Source: Aquificota bacterium
Lineage (GTDB): Bacteria > Aquificota > Aquificia > Aquificales > Hydrogenothermaceae
Assembly (NCBI GenBank): GCA_013153635.1
Contig: JAADDZ010000010.1
Span: 1 to 64,000 of the forward strand
Direction: 5' to 3'
Length of the DNA stretch: 64,000 nt
This document shows, piece by piece, positions 1-9,414 of this stretch. The first letter of the stretch is position 1. The number at the start of each line of letters is the position of its first letter. The position numbers and the translations under genes are program-made. The notes below the pieces were generated by a model. The model had not been told where the DNA came from. It saw only the letters and a list, made by a program, of their open reading frames with translations, and did no database searches.

Positions 1-575
1 TTGCGAGTTTAGTAATTTTACTTTATTTAGATTTTTCTAAAAAGAAAAATCTATTATTTTTTCCTGTAGTTTTAATAATCAGTATTACTTTAGTAGGATT
101 AGTAATAAAATACAGAATGTCATCTCTATCCATTGAGGATATAGATAGATTTCATTTTTTAATGGTGTTCTTAAAAGAAACTCATGGCTGGAATATTTTA
201 GACTTTCTATTTGGAAAGCATCCATTAACTCCATTAAGTTATGAAAGTTGCCAAGAGTTATCATTTTATAAATCATTATTCAGCTATTCAGGTGATAACA
301 TTTGTTATGTAATTATTTTACATTCTTACATTTTAAGAATTATATTTAATCACGGTGTTTTTGGGTTTTTATTTGTATTTATATCAATTTATAAGATAAT
401 ATTACTATCTGGTTATTCGAAAAAGGAGGCTTTTATTGTTCTTTTACTTCTACTTATAAACGGATTATCAGTTTCTTCTGTAAATAATATTTTTACTTTG
501 ATGGGAATATTATTTTTAACAAATCTTGGATACTATAAAAAAAGGGTATCACAAAATGTACCAAGATTTATCTAA
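1..575 (+). CDS. O-antigen polymerase/ligase-like membrane protein, C-terminal part
   Basis: The reading frame is open from base 3 at the window edge, so the start lies outside. The visible part has a hydrophobic segment before residue Arg at 114-116, then a polar loop of about 80 residues with scattered Cys, then three closely spaced membrane segments. The pattern of a long periplasmic loop followed by a His-Ser-Tyr...Asn-His-Gly motif and terminal helices is typical of Wzy/WaaL-type proteins, which polymerise or ligate lipid-linked glycans. The neighbours downstream are polysaccharide genes, which fits. Family assignment is by topology and context; sequence in this family diverges too fast for more. 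Confidence 0.6.
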   Translation, partial: ASLVILLYLDFSKKKNLLFFPVVLIISITLVGLVIKYRMSSLSIEDIDRFHFLMVFLKETHGWNILDFLFGKHPLTPLSYESCQELSFYKSLFSYSGDNICYVIILHSYILRIIFNHGVFGFLFVFISIYKIILLSGYSKKEAFIVLLLLLINGLSVSSVNNIFTLMGILFLTNLGYYKKRVSQNVPRFI

Positions 576-1107
576 ATTTAGACTTCCTAACGACTTTAGA
601 GGAAAACCCGGTTGGTATGTTCAACTTTGGTGGATAGTTCAAGATACTTTATTTAGATGGTCTCCACAATTTATGTACGGGTGGAGAAGGTTCTTGCTAA
701 GACTTTTTGGTGCAGAAATAGGAAAAGAAGTCATAATTAGACCTACAGCAAGAATAACTTATCCATGGAAAATAAAAATAGGAGATTATAGCTGGATAGG
801 TGATGATGTAGTACTTTATTCTCTTGGAGAAATTGAAATCGGTAACAATGTTGTTATTTCTCAAAGGTCATATCTCTGTACCGGAAGCCATGATTATACT
901 AAAATAGATTTTCCTATATTTGCTAAAAAAATAATAATAGAAGACGAAGTTTGGTTAGCTACAGATGTTTTTGTAGCTCCGGGAGTTAAAATAGAAAAAG
1001 GAACAGTTGTTGGAGCAAGGAGTAGTGTATTTTCCAGTTTACCAAAAGGTAAAGTTTGTATAGGAAACCCTGCAAAACCTGTAAAGGATAGAATAGTTCA
1101 TGAATAA
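556..1107 (+). CDS. WcaF-type hexapeptide-repeat acetyltransferase
   Basis: Putative colanic-acid-type sugar O-acetyltransferase using acetyl-CoA. The protein starts with the family-typical Trp/Tyr-rich lead (GWYVQLWWIVQ), then left-handed beta-helix hexapeptide repeats from about residue 60, the family motif GSHDY that supplies the catalytic His, and ends with GNPAKPVKDR. I chose ATG 556 because a GGG ribosome site at 544-546 precedes it; a TTG at 526 would add 10 residues and has no such site. The start overlaps the end of the upstream polymerase-like gene by 20 bases, and the end overlaps the next gene by 8, so the three are probably co-transcribed. The exact acceptor sugar cannot be read from sequence. 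Confidence 0.85.
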   Translation: MYQDLSKFRLPNDFRGKPGWYVQLWWIVQDTLFRWSPQFMYGWRRFLLRLFGAEIGKEVIIRPTARITYPWKIKIGDYSWIGDDVVLYSLGEIEIGNNVVISQRSYLCTGSHDYTKIDFPIFAKKIIIEDEVWLATDVFVAPGVKIEKGTVVGARSSVFSSLPKGKVCIGNPAKPVKDRIVHE

Positions 1108-2317
1108 AAACATAACAATTATAGGTATAAACTTTTATCCAGAAGATACCTCAACGGGTCTATACACAACGCAAATGGCAGAATATTTACAAGAAAAAGG
1201 ATTCAATGTTTCTGTTATAACTGGATTCCCTTACTATCCCCAGTGGGAAATCTGGAAAGATTATAAAGATAAACCAAAGTATCTAGAGGAAACGTATAAA
1301 GGTATAAAAATATATAGATATAAGCAATTTACACCGAAAAATCCAAACTTTAAAAATAGAATTAAACATATCTTGAGCTTTACCTTTGGAAGCTTAAATA
1401 ATCTAAAAAAAATTAAAAATGCAGATTTAGTCATATCGATAGTTCCTTTCACCATGGATATATGGTTAGCTCAAAGACTATCTAAGAGAACAGGTGCAAA
1501 AATTTGGGTTCATGTACAAGACTTTGAATTTGATGCGGCATTTGAAACAGGTGTAATAGGAGATAATAAATTAAAAAATATAATTAGTAAAATCTTGTAT
1601 AAAACGGAAAAAAATCTTTTAAATAAATCAGATATAGTAAGCACCATCAGTTATTCTATGCTTGAAAAAGCTAAGAAGAAAACCAATACAGAGCTCTATT
1701 ATTTTCCAAATTGGATTGATAAAAATTTCATAAATCCAGAAAAAGCGAAAATACACCCTTATCTAAAATCAAACAAATTCAAAATCCTATATTCTGGAAA
1801 TATAGGAGCTAAACAAGATTGGGAAACCTTTATTAAGATTGTAGAGTATTTCAAAAACAGAGAAAATTTAGAATTTATTGTCGTTGGAGATGGGGCAAAA
1901 AAAGAATGGTTACTTCAACGCATAAAAAATCTAAAGAATGTGAAATACTACCCTCCTATTCCCTATAAAGAGCTACCCGACCTTTTATGCAGTGCTGATT
2001 TGCATATTCTCTTCCAAAAAGAAAATGTAATAGATACTGTTATGCCCTCTAAGCTTCTAGGAATGATGGCAAGTGCTAAACCTTCATTAGTTACAGGAAA
2101 TAAAAAATCAGAGGTATATAGAATAATAAAAGAATCTAAAGGTGGAAAATTTTTCAACTCACAAGAATTCAACTCTATTACCGAATTTATATCTAAACTA
2201 GACAAGGAAACTGCAAAACAGTTTGGTTTAAACGCAAGAGAATATATAATAAAATATTTTTCTAAAGAAAAAGTTTTAGGAAATTTGTACGAAAAAATAC
2301 TTGATATAACAAAATAA
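1100..2317 (+). CDS. WcaI-type glycosyltransferase (GT4 family)
   Basis: A 405-residue cytoplasmic GT-B glycosyltransferase, probably adding a sugar to the lipid-linked repeat unit. The N-terminus (NFYPEDTSTGLYTT followed by an EYL helix) and the segment with WVHVQDFEFDAAFETG are characteristic of the colanic acid WcaI family. The C-terminal half carries the GT4 nucleotide-sugar site: the GNIGAKQDW stretch near residue 232, and an 'ENVIDTVMPSKLLGMMASAKP' like segment where the usual E-x7-E pair is partly replaced. It begins 8 bases inside the acetyltransferase gene, a pairing also typical for wcaF/wcaI neighbours. Donor sugar is unknown; GDP-fucose or GDP-mannose are likely because the pathway genes follow. 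Confidence 0.85.
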   Translation: MNKNITIIGINFYPEDTSTGLYTTQMAEYLQEKGFNVSVITGFPYYPQWEIWKDYKDKPKYLEETYKGIKIYRYKQFTPKNPNFKNRIKHILSFTFGSLNNLKKIKNADLVISIVPFTMDIWLAQRLSKRTGAKIWVHVQDFEFDAAFETGVIGDNKLKNIISKILYKTEKNLLNKSDIVSTISYSMLEKAKKKTNTELYYFPNWIDKNFINPEKAKIHPYLKSNKFKILYSGNIGAKQDWETFIKIVEYFKNRENLEFIVVGDGAKKEWLLQRIKNLKNVKYYPPIPYKELPDLLCSADLHILFQKENVIDTVMPSKLLGMMASAKPSLVTGNKKSEVYRIIKESKGGKFFNSQEFNSITEFISKLDKETAKQFGLNAREYIIKYFSKEKVLGNLYEKILDITK

Positions 2318-2330
2318 AAGGATTTGAAAA

Positions 2331-3506
2331 ATGAAAAAAAGAGCATTAATCACTGGTATAACAGGACAAGATGGAGCATATTTAGCAGAATTGTTATTAA
2401 ACAAAGGGTATGAAGTCCATGGTATAAAAAGAAGGACTTCTCTTTTTAATACAGAAAGAATTGACCATCTATACAAAGACCCACATGAGGAAGATGTTAA
2501 CTTTTTCCTCCATTATGGAGATTTAACGGATAGTTTAAATCTGACAAGACTGATAGAGAAAATACAACCAGATGAGATTTATAACCTTGCCGCCCAATCT
2601 CATGTAGCTGTATCATTTGAGCAACCAGAATATACTGCTAACGTTGATGCAGTAGGGACATTACGAATATTAGAAGCAGTAAGATTATTAGGGCTAACAG
2701 ACAAAACTAAAATATATCAAGCTTCAACTTCCGAGCTTTATGGAAAAGTCCAAGAAATACCTCAAAATGAAAAAACACCTTTCTACCCAAGAAGTCCCTA
2801 TGGTGTTGCAAAACTATATGCTTATTGGATAACGGTTAATTATAGAGAGGCATATAACATGTTTGCCTGTAATGGAATACTGTTCAACCATGAAAGTCCC
2901 ATACGTGGAGAAACTTTTGTAACACGTAAAATAACAAGAGGAGCAACGAGAATAATATTAGGATTAGATAAAAAACTCTATCTTGGTAATTTGAACGCAA
3001 AAAGGGATTGGGGTCATGCTAAAGATTATGTGGAAGGAATGTGGTTGATATTACAGCAAGATGAACCTGACGATTATGTTCTGGCAACTGGTAAAACCGT
3101 CGAAGTACGGGATTTTGCAAGGAAAACTTTTACTGAAATGGGAATAGAAATAGAGTTTATAGGAGAAGGTGTTGAGGAAAAAGGGATAGTAAGGGACGTA
3201 AAAGAAGAAATATTAACAAGTAAATTACAAAAAATAGGAGCCGAGCAAGTAGAAAGTATTATAAAACATGCAGTTTCTCTAATAGGAAAACCTGTTATAG
3301 AGGTTGACCAAAAGTATTTTAGACCTGCAGAAGTAGATATACTTGTTGGAGATGCATCAAAAGCAAAAGAAAAGCTTGGGTGGGAACCAAAACATACTCT
3401 AGATGATTTAATCGAAGAAATGGTAGAAAGTGATTTGGAAAAAAACTATAAAGAATTAGTACTAAAAAGATGTGGTTTTGAAGTTCCAAAGAGTTGTGGG
3501 TTGTAG
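2331..3506 (+). CDS. gmd: GDP-mannose 4,6-dehydratase
   Basis: Converts GDP-mannose to GDP-4-keto-6-deoxymannose, the first step to GDP-fucose or GDP-rhamnose. It is an extended short-chain dehydrogenase: [14 protein letters not shown] binds NADP near the N-terminus, the STSELYG stretch supplies the catalytic Thr/Ser and Glu, and [12 protein letters not shown] holds the YxxxK pair. [20 protein letters not shown] is the Gmd signature. At 391 residues it is somewhat longer than the usual 345-375; extra residues lie around 285-330 and at the Cys-containing end ([12 protein letters not shown]). Start is 14 bases after the glycosyltransferase stop with AAGGA upstream. The downstream fcl would complete GDP-fucose synthesis, separated by the four-helix-bundle insertion. 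Confidence 0.95.
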   Translation: MKKRALITGITGQDGAYLAELLLNKGYEVHGIKRRTSLFNTERIDHLYKDPHEEDVNFFLHYGDLTDSLNLTRLIEKIQPDEIYNLAAQSHVAVSFEQPEYTANVDAVGTLRILEAVRLLGLTDKTKIYQASTSELYGKVQEIPQNEKTPFYPRSPYGVAKLYAYWITVNYREAYNMFACNGILFNHESPIRGETFVTRKITRGATRIILGLDKKLYLGNLNAKRDWGHAKDYVEGMWLILQQDEPDDYVLATGKTVEVRDFARKTFTEMGIEIEFIGEGVEEKGIVRDVKEEILTSKLQKIGAEQVESIIKHAVSLIGKPVIEVDQKYFRPAEVDILVGDASKAKEKLGWEPKHTLDDLIEEMVESDLEKNYKELVLKRCGFEVPKSCGL

Positions 3507-3510
3507 GGAG

Positions 3511-3573
3511 GGTAATTGGTAATTAGTCATTAGTAGTTTAGGTATTAGTGATTAGCTATTGGTTATTTGTAGG
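3511..3573 (+). repeat. Heptameric STRR-like repeat, left arm
   Basis: About nine degenerate 7-8 base units of consensus RGTNATT run directly after the gmd stop (for example GGTAATT GGTAATT AGTCATT). The last units, TATTGGTTATTT at 3557-3568, are an exact inverted match to 3951-3962 on the far side of the four-helix-bundle gene. Similar short tandemly repeated repetitive (STRR) heptamers are known from cyanobacteria; the relationship here is by resemblance only. Confidence 0.75.
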
Positions 3574-3581
3574 TTAGAGGT

Positions 3582-3956
3582 GTGGGAAATTTGGAATTAG
3601 GAAAGTTGGAAGTTTATAGGTTGGCTTTGGAGATAAGTGAGAAGGTGTGGGAAATTTATATAAATTTGGCAAATGATTTAAAATATAGTATTGGAAGTCA
3701 GGTTATTCGTGCTGTTGATTCAATTGGAGCTAATATTGCTGAAGGATATGGTAGATATTACTACAAAGACTCTGTAAAGTTTTATTACTATGCAAGAGGT
3801 TCATTATGGAAAACGAAACATCGGATTTATTTACTATATAAAAGAAATTTAATAAAAGAAGCAGTATATAAAGAAATCATAAAAAACCTTGAAATATTAG
3901 GAAAAAAACTAAACGCTTTCATAAAAAACATAAGGGAAAAAAATGCAAAAAAATAA
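3582..3956 (+). CDS. Four-helix-bundle protein (23S rRNA intervening-sequence protein family)
   Basis: A 124-residue all-helical protein with the family hallmarks: [16 protein letters not shown], then [19 protein letters not shown], then FYYYARGSL, and a final long helix. Relatives are encoded inside 23S rRNA intervening sequences in some bacteria and as Avd accessory proteins of diversity-generating retroelements, but no rRNA or reverse transcriptase is present here. Function of free-standing copies is unknown. The start is uncertain: GTG 3582 gives full length, but AGAGG at 3576-3580 is better spaced for TTG 3591. The gene splits gmd from fcl and is bracketed by inverted heptameric repeats, suggesting that it arrived as a unit. 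Its end overlaps the fcl start by 14 bases. Confidence 0.85.
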   Translation: MGNLELGKLEVYRLALEISEKVWEIYINLANDLKYSIGSQVIRAVDSIGANIAEGYGRYYYKDSVKFYYYARGSLWKTKHRIYLLYKRNLIKEAVYKEIIKNLEILGKKLNAFIKNIREKNAKK

Positions 3957-5214
3957 CCAATATACCAATGACCAATACACCAATACACCAATGACTAAAA
4001 CAAGCAAAATTTATGTCGCAGGTGGGACAGGTTTAGTTGGAAGCGCAATAATAAGGAATTTAAAAGAAAAAGGATACACGAATATAATTTCTACATATCA
4101 TAATAGAAAACCCATAGACACAGATGTTAAATGGTTTAAAGTAGATTTGACAAATCAAAGAGATGTAGAAAGTTTTTTTAGGAAAGAAAAACCTGAATAT
4201 GTATTCTTAGCGGCGGCAAAAGTTGGTGGAATATGGGCTAACAATGTCTATAGAGCTGATTTTATTTATCAAAATTTACAGATACAAAATAATGTTATTC
4301 ATCAAAGTTATTTAAATAAAGTAAAAAAGCTTTTATTCTTAGGAAGTACATGTATATATCCAAAAAACTGTCCTCAACCTATGAAAGAGGAATACTTGCT
4401 TACAGCACCTTTGGAATACACAAATGAGCCTTATGCCATTGCTAAAATAGCCGGTATAAAGATGTGTGAAAGCTATAATCTTCAGTATGGAACCAATTTT
4501 ATTTCCGTAATGCCAACAAATTTATATGGATATTATGATAATTTTGATTTAGAGAAATCTCACGTATTACCAGCACTAATAAGAAAAATGCATTTAGGCA
4601 AAGCTTTAGAAAATGATGACTGGGAAGAAATAAAAAGAGATTTAAAGGGAACAAAGGTTGTTATTGGTAATTTGTCATTAGTAATTGGTGAAAATAGCTC
4701 AAAAGAGGAGCTTTTAAAAGTATTAAATTATTTCGGTATCAAATACACTAACAACCAATCAACCAATAACCAGTTAACCAATAACAAATCCACTAAAGTT
4801 TCCGTTGAAATCTGGGGTAGTGGAAAGCCAAGAAGAGAGTTTTTATGGTCAGATGATATGGCTGATGCTTGTGTTTATTTAATGGAAAAGATAGACTTTG
4901 TAGATATTGTTAAACAGATGTATCCAAACATAGATAAAGATAAGTTAAGACTATCATATCCAAATTTAGAAATAAGAAATACACACATAAATATTGGAAC
5001 AGGAGAAGATATATCTATCAAGGAATTAGCTTATTTAATCAAAGATATTATCGGTTTTAAAGGAGACTTAACCTTTGATACTTCCAAACCAGATGGAACA
5101 CTAAGAAAAGTTACTGATATATCAAAACTCCACTCTCTAGGTTGGAAACATAAGGTATCTTTAGAAGAAGGTATAAAGAACCTATATAACTGGTACACTG
5201 AAAGAAATTTTTGA
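3943..5214 (+). CDS. fcl: GDP-L-fucose synthase with repeat-derived insertions
   Basis: Epimerises and reduces GDP-4-keto-6-deoxymannose to GDP-L-fucose. The NADP site GGTGLVGS, the SDR Ser in GSTCIYP and the YxxxK pair in PYAIAKIAG are present, as are [15 protein letters not shown] and [11 protein letters not shown]. The protein has 423 residues against roughly 310-370 in the family. It has a 16-residue N-terminal extension ([11 protein letters not shown]), and residues 239-250 and 268-285 ([16 protein letters not shown]) are read from heptameric repeats, flanking a normal family segment [19 protein letters not shown] 3943 is supported by AAGGG about 10 bases upstream; Met17 at 3991 matches the family start but has no ribosome site. 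It may well be active, since the insertions sit in a variable loop. Confidence 0.93.
   Translation: MQKNNQYTNDQYTNTPMTKTSKIYVAGGTGLVGSAIIRNLKEKGYTNIISTYHNRKPIDTDVKWFKVDLTNQRDVESFFRKEKPEYVFLAAAKVGGIWANNVYRADFIYQNLQIQNNVIHQSYLNKVKKLLFLGSTCIYPKNCPQPMKEEYLLTAPLEYTNEPYAIAKIAGIKMCESYNLQYGTNFISVMPTNLYGYYDNFDLEKSHVLPALIRKMHLGKALENDDWEEIKRDLKGTKVVIGNLSLVIGENSSKEELLKVLNYFGIKYTNNQSTNNQLTNNKSTKVSVEIWGSGKPRREFLWSDDMADACVYLMEKIDFVDIVKQMYPNIDKDKLRLSYPNLEIRNTHINIGTGEDISIKELAYLIKDIIGFKGDLTFDTSKPDGTLRKVTDISKLHSLGWKHKVSLEEGIKNLYNWYTERNF
3951..3998 (-). repeat. Heptameric STRR-like repeat, right arm
   Basis: Read on the - strand this is a run of 7-8 base units such as GGTGTATT, GGTCATT, GGTTATT, the same type as 3511-3573 in opposite orientation. 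AAATAACCAATA at 3951-3962 pairs exactly with 3557-3568. It overlaps the last codon and stop of the four-helix-bundle gene and is translated as the N-terminal extension of Fcl. Confidence 0.75.
4657..4694 (+). repeat. Heptameric repeat inside fcl (forward)
   Basis: Units GGTAATT, TGTCATT, AGTAATT, GGTGAAA in tandem, same orientation as the left arm at 3511. Translated in frame as [12 protein letters not shown], which replaces the polar residues normally seen at this variable loop of long-form GDP-fucose synthases. Confidence 0.7.
4744..4800 (-). repeat. Heptameric repeat inside fcl (inverted)
   Basis: On the - strand the units read TGTTATT, GGTTAACT, GGTTATT, GGTTGATT, GGTTGTT. The + strand reading gives an Asn/Thr/Gln-rich stretch, residues 268-285 of Fcl, with no counterpart in ordinary family members. 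It stands in inverted orientation to the copy at 4657-4694, about 50 bases away. Confidence 0.72.
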
Positions 5215-5252
5215 ATTATTATCATAATAATGACCTAATCTGGAGGAAAGAG

Positions 5253-6665
5253 ATGAAATCTATAATCCTAGCAGGAGGAAGTGGGACAAGGCTTTTTCCT
5301 TTATCAAGGAAAAATTACCCAAAACAGTTTTTAAGCTTTGGGGATAAGGATACATTACTCCAAAAAACTATAAAACGAAATTTAAAAGTAGCACAAGATA
5401 TAGACAACATAGTTATAATCACAAATAATGCTTATCAATATCATGTAAAGAACCAACTAGAAAAAGTGCTAGATAAAGCTATATCTAACATAATCCTTGA
5501 GCCAATAGGTAGGAATACTGCTCCTGCAATAGCTTTAGCTGTTAAATATTTGATAGAAAAATTAAATACACCTGAAGATGAAGTTTTATTTATTTCCCCT
5601 TCTGACCATATAATATCTCCAGAAGAAGATTTTGTAGAGTATGTAAAACAAGCACAAACATTAGCAAAAGAAGGCTATATTGTCACTTTTGGTATAAGAC
5701 CTACTAAACCAGAGACAGGTTACGGATATATAGAAGTAGACCAAGCTATAGGAAACGGATACAAAGTTTCTAAATTTCATGAAAAACCAGACCTACAAAC
5801 AGCCCAAAGATATGTTATCTCTGGGAAATTTTATTGGAATAGTGGAATGTTTGCCTTTACTATTAAAACGATTTTAGAAGAACTAAAAAAACATTCTCCA
5901 GAGATTTATGACCAGCTTAAAAATCAAAGTTTTGAAGAGCTAATTATGAACTTTGAAGAGATGCCAGATATATCTATAGATTATGCAGTTATGGAAAAAA
6001 CAGATAAGAGCGTAGTATTACCGTTAGATATTACTTGGTCAGATGTTGGTTCATGGGATAGCCTATACGATGTGTTAGATAAAGATGAAAATCAAAATGT
6101 TAAAATAGGAAAAGTCGTAGATATAGACACCAAAAATTCTCTTATCATAGGAGAAAAAAGACTCATAACTACTATTGGTATAGAAGACCTTATAATAATA
6201 GAAACTCCTGATGTAATAACTATAGCAAAAAAAGGACACAGCCAAAAAATAAAAGATTTGGTAAAGATTCTTCAAGAAAATCCACAAACCAAAGAATTAA
6301 CAGAGTTTCACGTCACAGTATATAGACCTTGGGGAAGTTATACAGAACTAGAAAAAGGAGAAAGATACAGAATAAAAAGAATCACTGTAGAACCGGGGGA
6401 ATCTCTAAGTTTACAAATGCATTATCACAGAAGTGAACATTGGGTTGTAGTAAAAGGCACTGCAAAAGTAATTCTTGAAGATAAGGACGGAAAACTAAAA
6501 GAATATTTTATCCATGAAAATGAAAGTATTTTTGTACCTAAAACGGCACAGCATAGGTTGATAAATCCGGGAAAAGTCCCATTAGAGCTTATAGAAGTAC
6601 AAGTTGGAGAATATGTAGAAGAAGACGATATAGTTAGAATAGATGATGTATACAAAAGAACTTAA
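5253..6665 (+). CDS. manC: Mannose-1-phosphate guanylyltransferase / mannose-6-phosphate isomerase
   Basis: Bifunctional type II enzyme of 470 residues that supplies GDP-mannose to Gmd. The nucleotidyltransferase domain opens with LAGGSGTRLFPLSRKNYPKQF, followed by EPIGRNTAPAIA and the FHEKP sugar-phosphate site. The C-terminal cupin isomerase domain begins at VYRPWGSYTELEKG and holds the metal-binding HYHRSEHW and the QLHxN-like segment LQMHYHR. I chose ATG 5253 because TGGAGG lies 8 bases upstream; an earlier ATG at 5211 has no ribosome site. It follows fcl by 38 bases, likely in the same transcript. Length and domain order are ordinary for the family. Confidence 0.95.
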   Translation: MKSIILAGGSGTRLFPLSRKNYPKQFLSFGDKDTLLQKTIKRNLKVAQDIDNIVIITNNAYQYHVKNQLEKVLDKAISNIILEPIGRNTAPAIALAVKYLIEKLNTPEDEVLFISPSDHIISPEEDFVEYVKQAQTLAKEGYIVTFGIRPTKPETGYGYIEVDQAIGNGYKVSKFHEKPDLQTAQRYVISGKFYWNSGMFAFTIKTILEELKKHSPEIYDQLKNQSFEELIMNFEEMPDISIDYAVMEKTDKSVVLPLDITWSDVGSWDSLYDVLDKDENQNVKIGKVVDIDTKNSLIIGEKRLITTIGIEDLIIIETPDVITIAKKGHSQKIKDLVKILQENPQTKELTEFHVTVYRPWGSYTELEKGERYRIKRITVEPGESLSLQMHYHRSEHWVVVKGTAKVILEDKDGKLKEYFIHENESIFVPKTAQHRLINPGKVPLELIEVQVGEYVEEDDIVRIDDVYKRT

Positions 6666-6706
6666 TCATTTCTTCAGAAAATTATTCTAGGAACATTGAT
6701 TTTTCC

Positions 6707-6735
6707 TTGTAAAAAGACAAATTTAAATTTATAAT
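6707..6735 (+). promoter_or_regulatory. Predicted sigma-70-type promoter for the phosphoglycosyltransferase gene
   Basis: TTGTAA at 6707-6712 and TATAAT at 6730-6735 are 17 bases apart, which predicts a transcript start near 6742. It lies in the 143-base gap after manC and would transcribe the mini-ORF and hairpin before the next gene. Confidence 0.55.
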
Positions 6736-6762
6736 TATTTGCTTATTAAGCTATAGGAGATT

Positions 6763-6780
6763 ATGTACGAAAATAAGTAG
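6763..6780 (+). CDS. Five-codon mini-ORF (MYENK), possible leader peptide
   Basis: ATG at 6763 follows a good ribosome site (TAGGAG at 6754-6759) and is closed by TAG at 6778-6780 after five codons. It lies in the leader of the phosphoglycosyltransferase gene. TACGAAA at 6766-6772 and TTTCGTA at 6786-6792 form an inverted repeat that overlaps the mini-ORF and ends seven bases before the next ribosome site. A translating ribosome would open this hairpin. Whether it is translated is inference. Confidence 0.35.
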   Translation: MYENK

Positions 6781-6808
6781 GTATATTTCGTATGCTGTGG
6801 GGGTTCCA

Positions 6809-9326
<2,518 letters not shown>

Positions 9327-9414
9327 CTTTTTCCCTTATTGGTTACTCTTCATTTCCTTAATTTTAACAGAACAGTTATAATAAAAAAATTATAACTCTA
9401 AGACAATAATCAAA

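Noticed and set aside
1963-2476. Two - strand open frames across the glycosyltransferase-gmd junction
   Set aside because: Composition like other shadows, no ribosome site, and both strands cannot explain the conserved GT4 and Gmd motifs on +.
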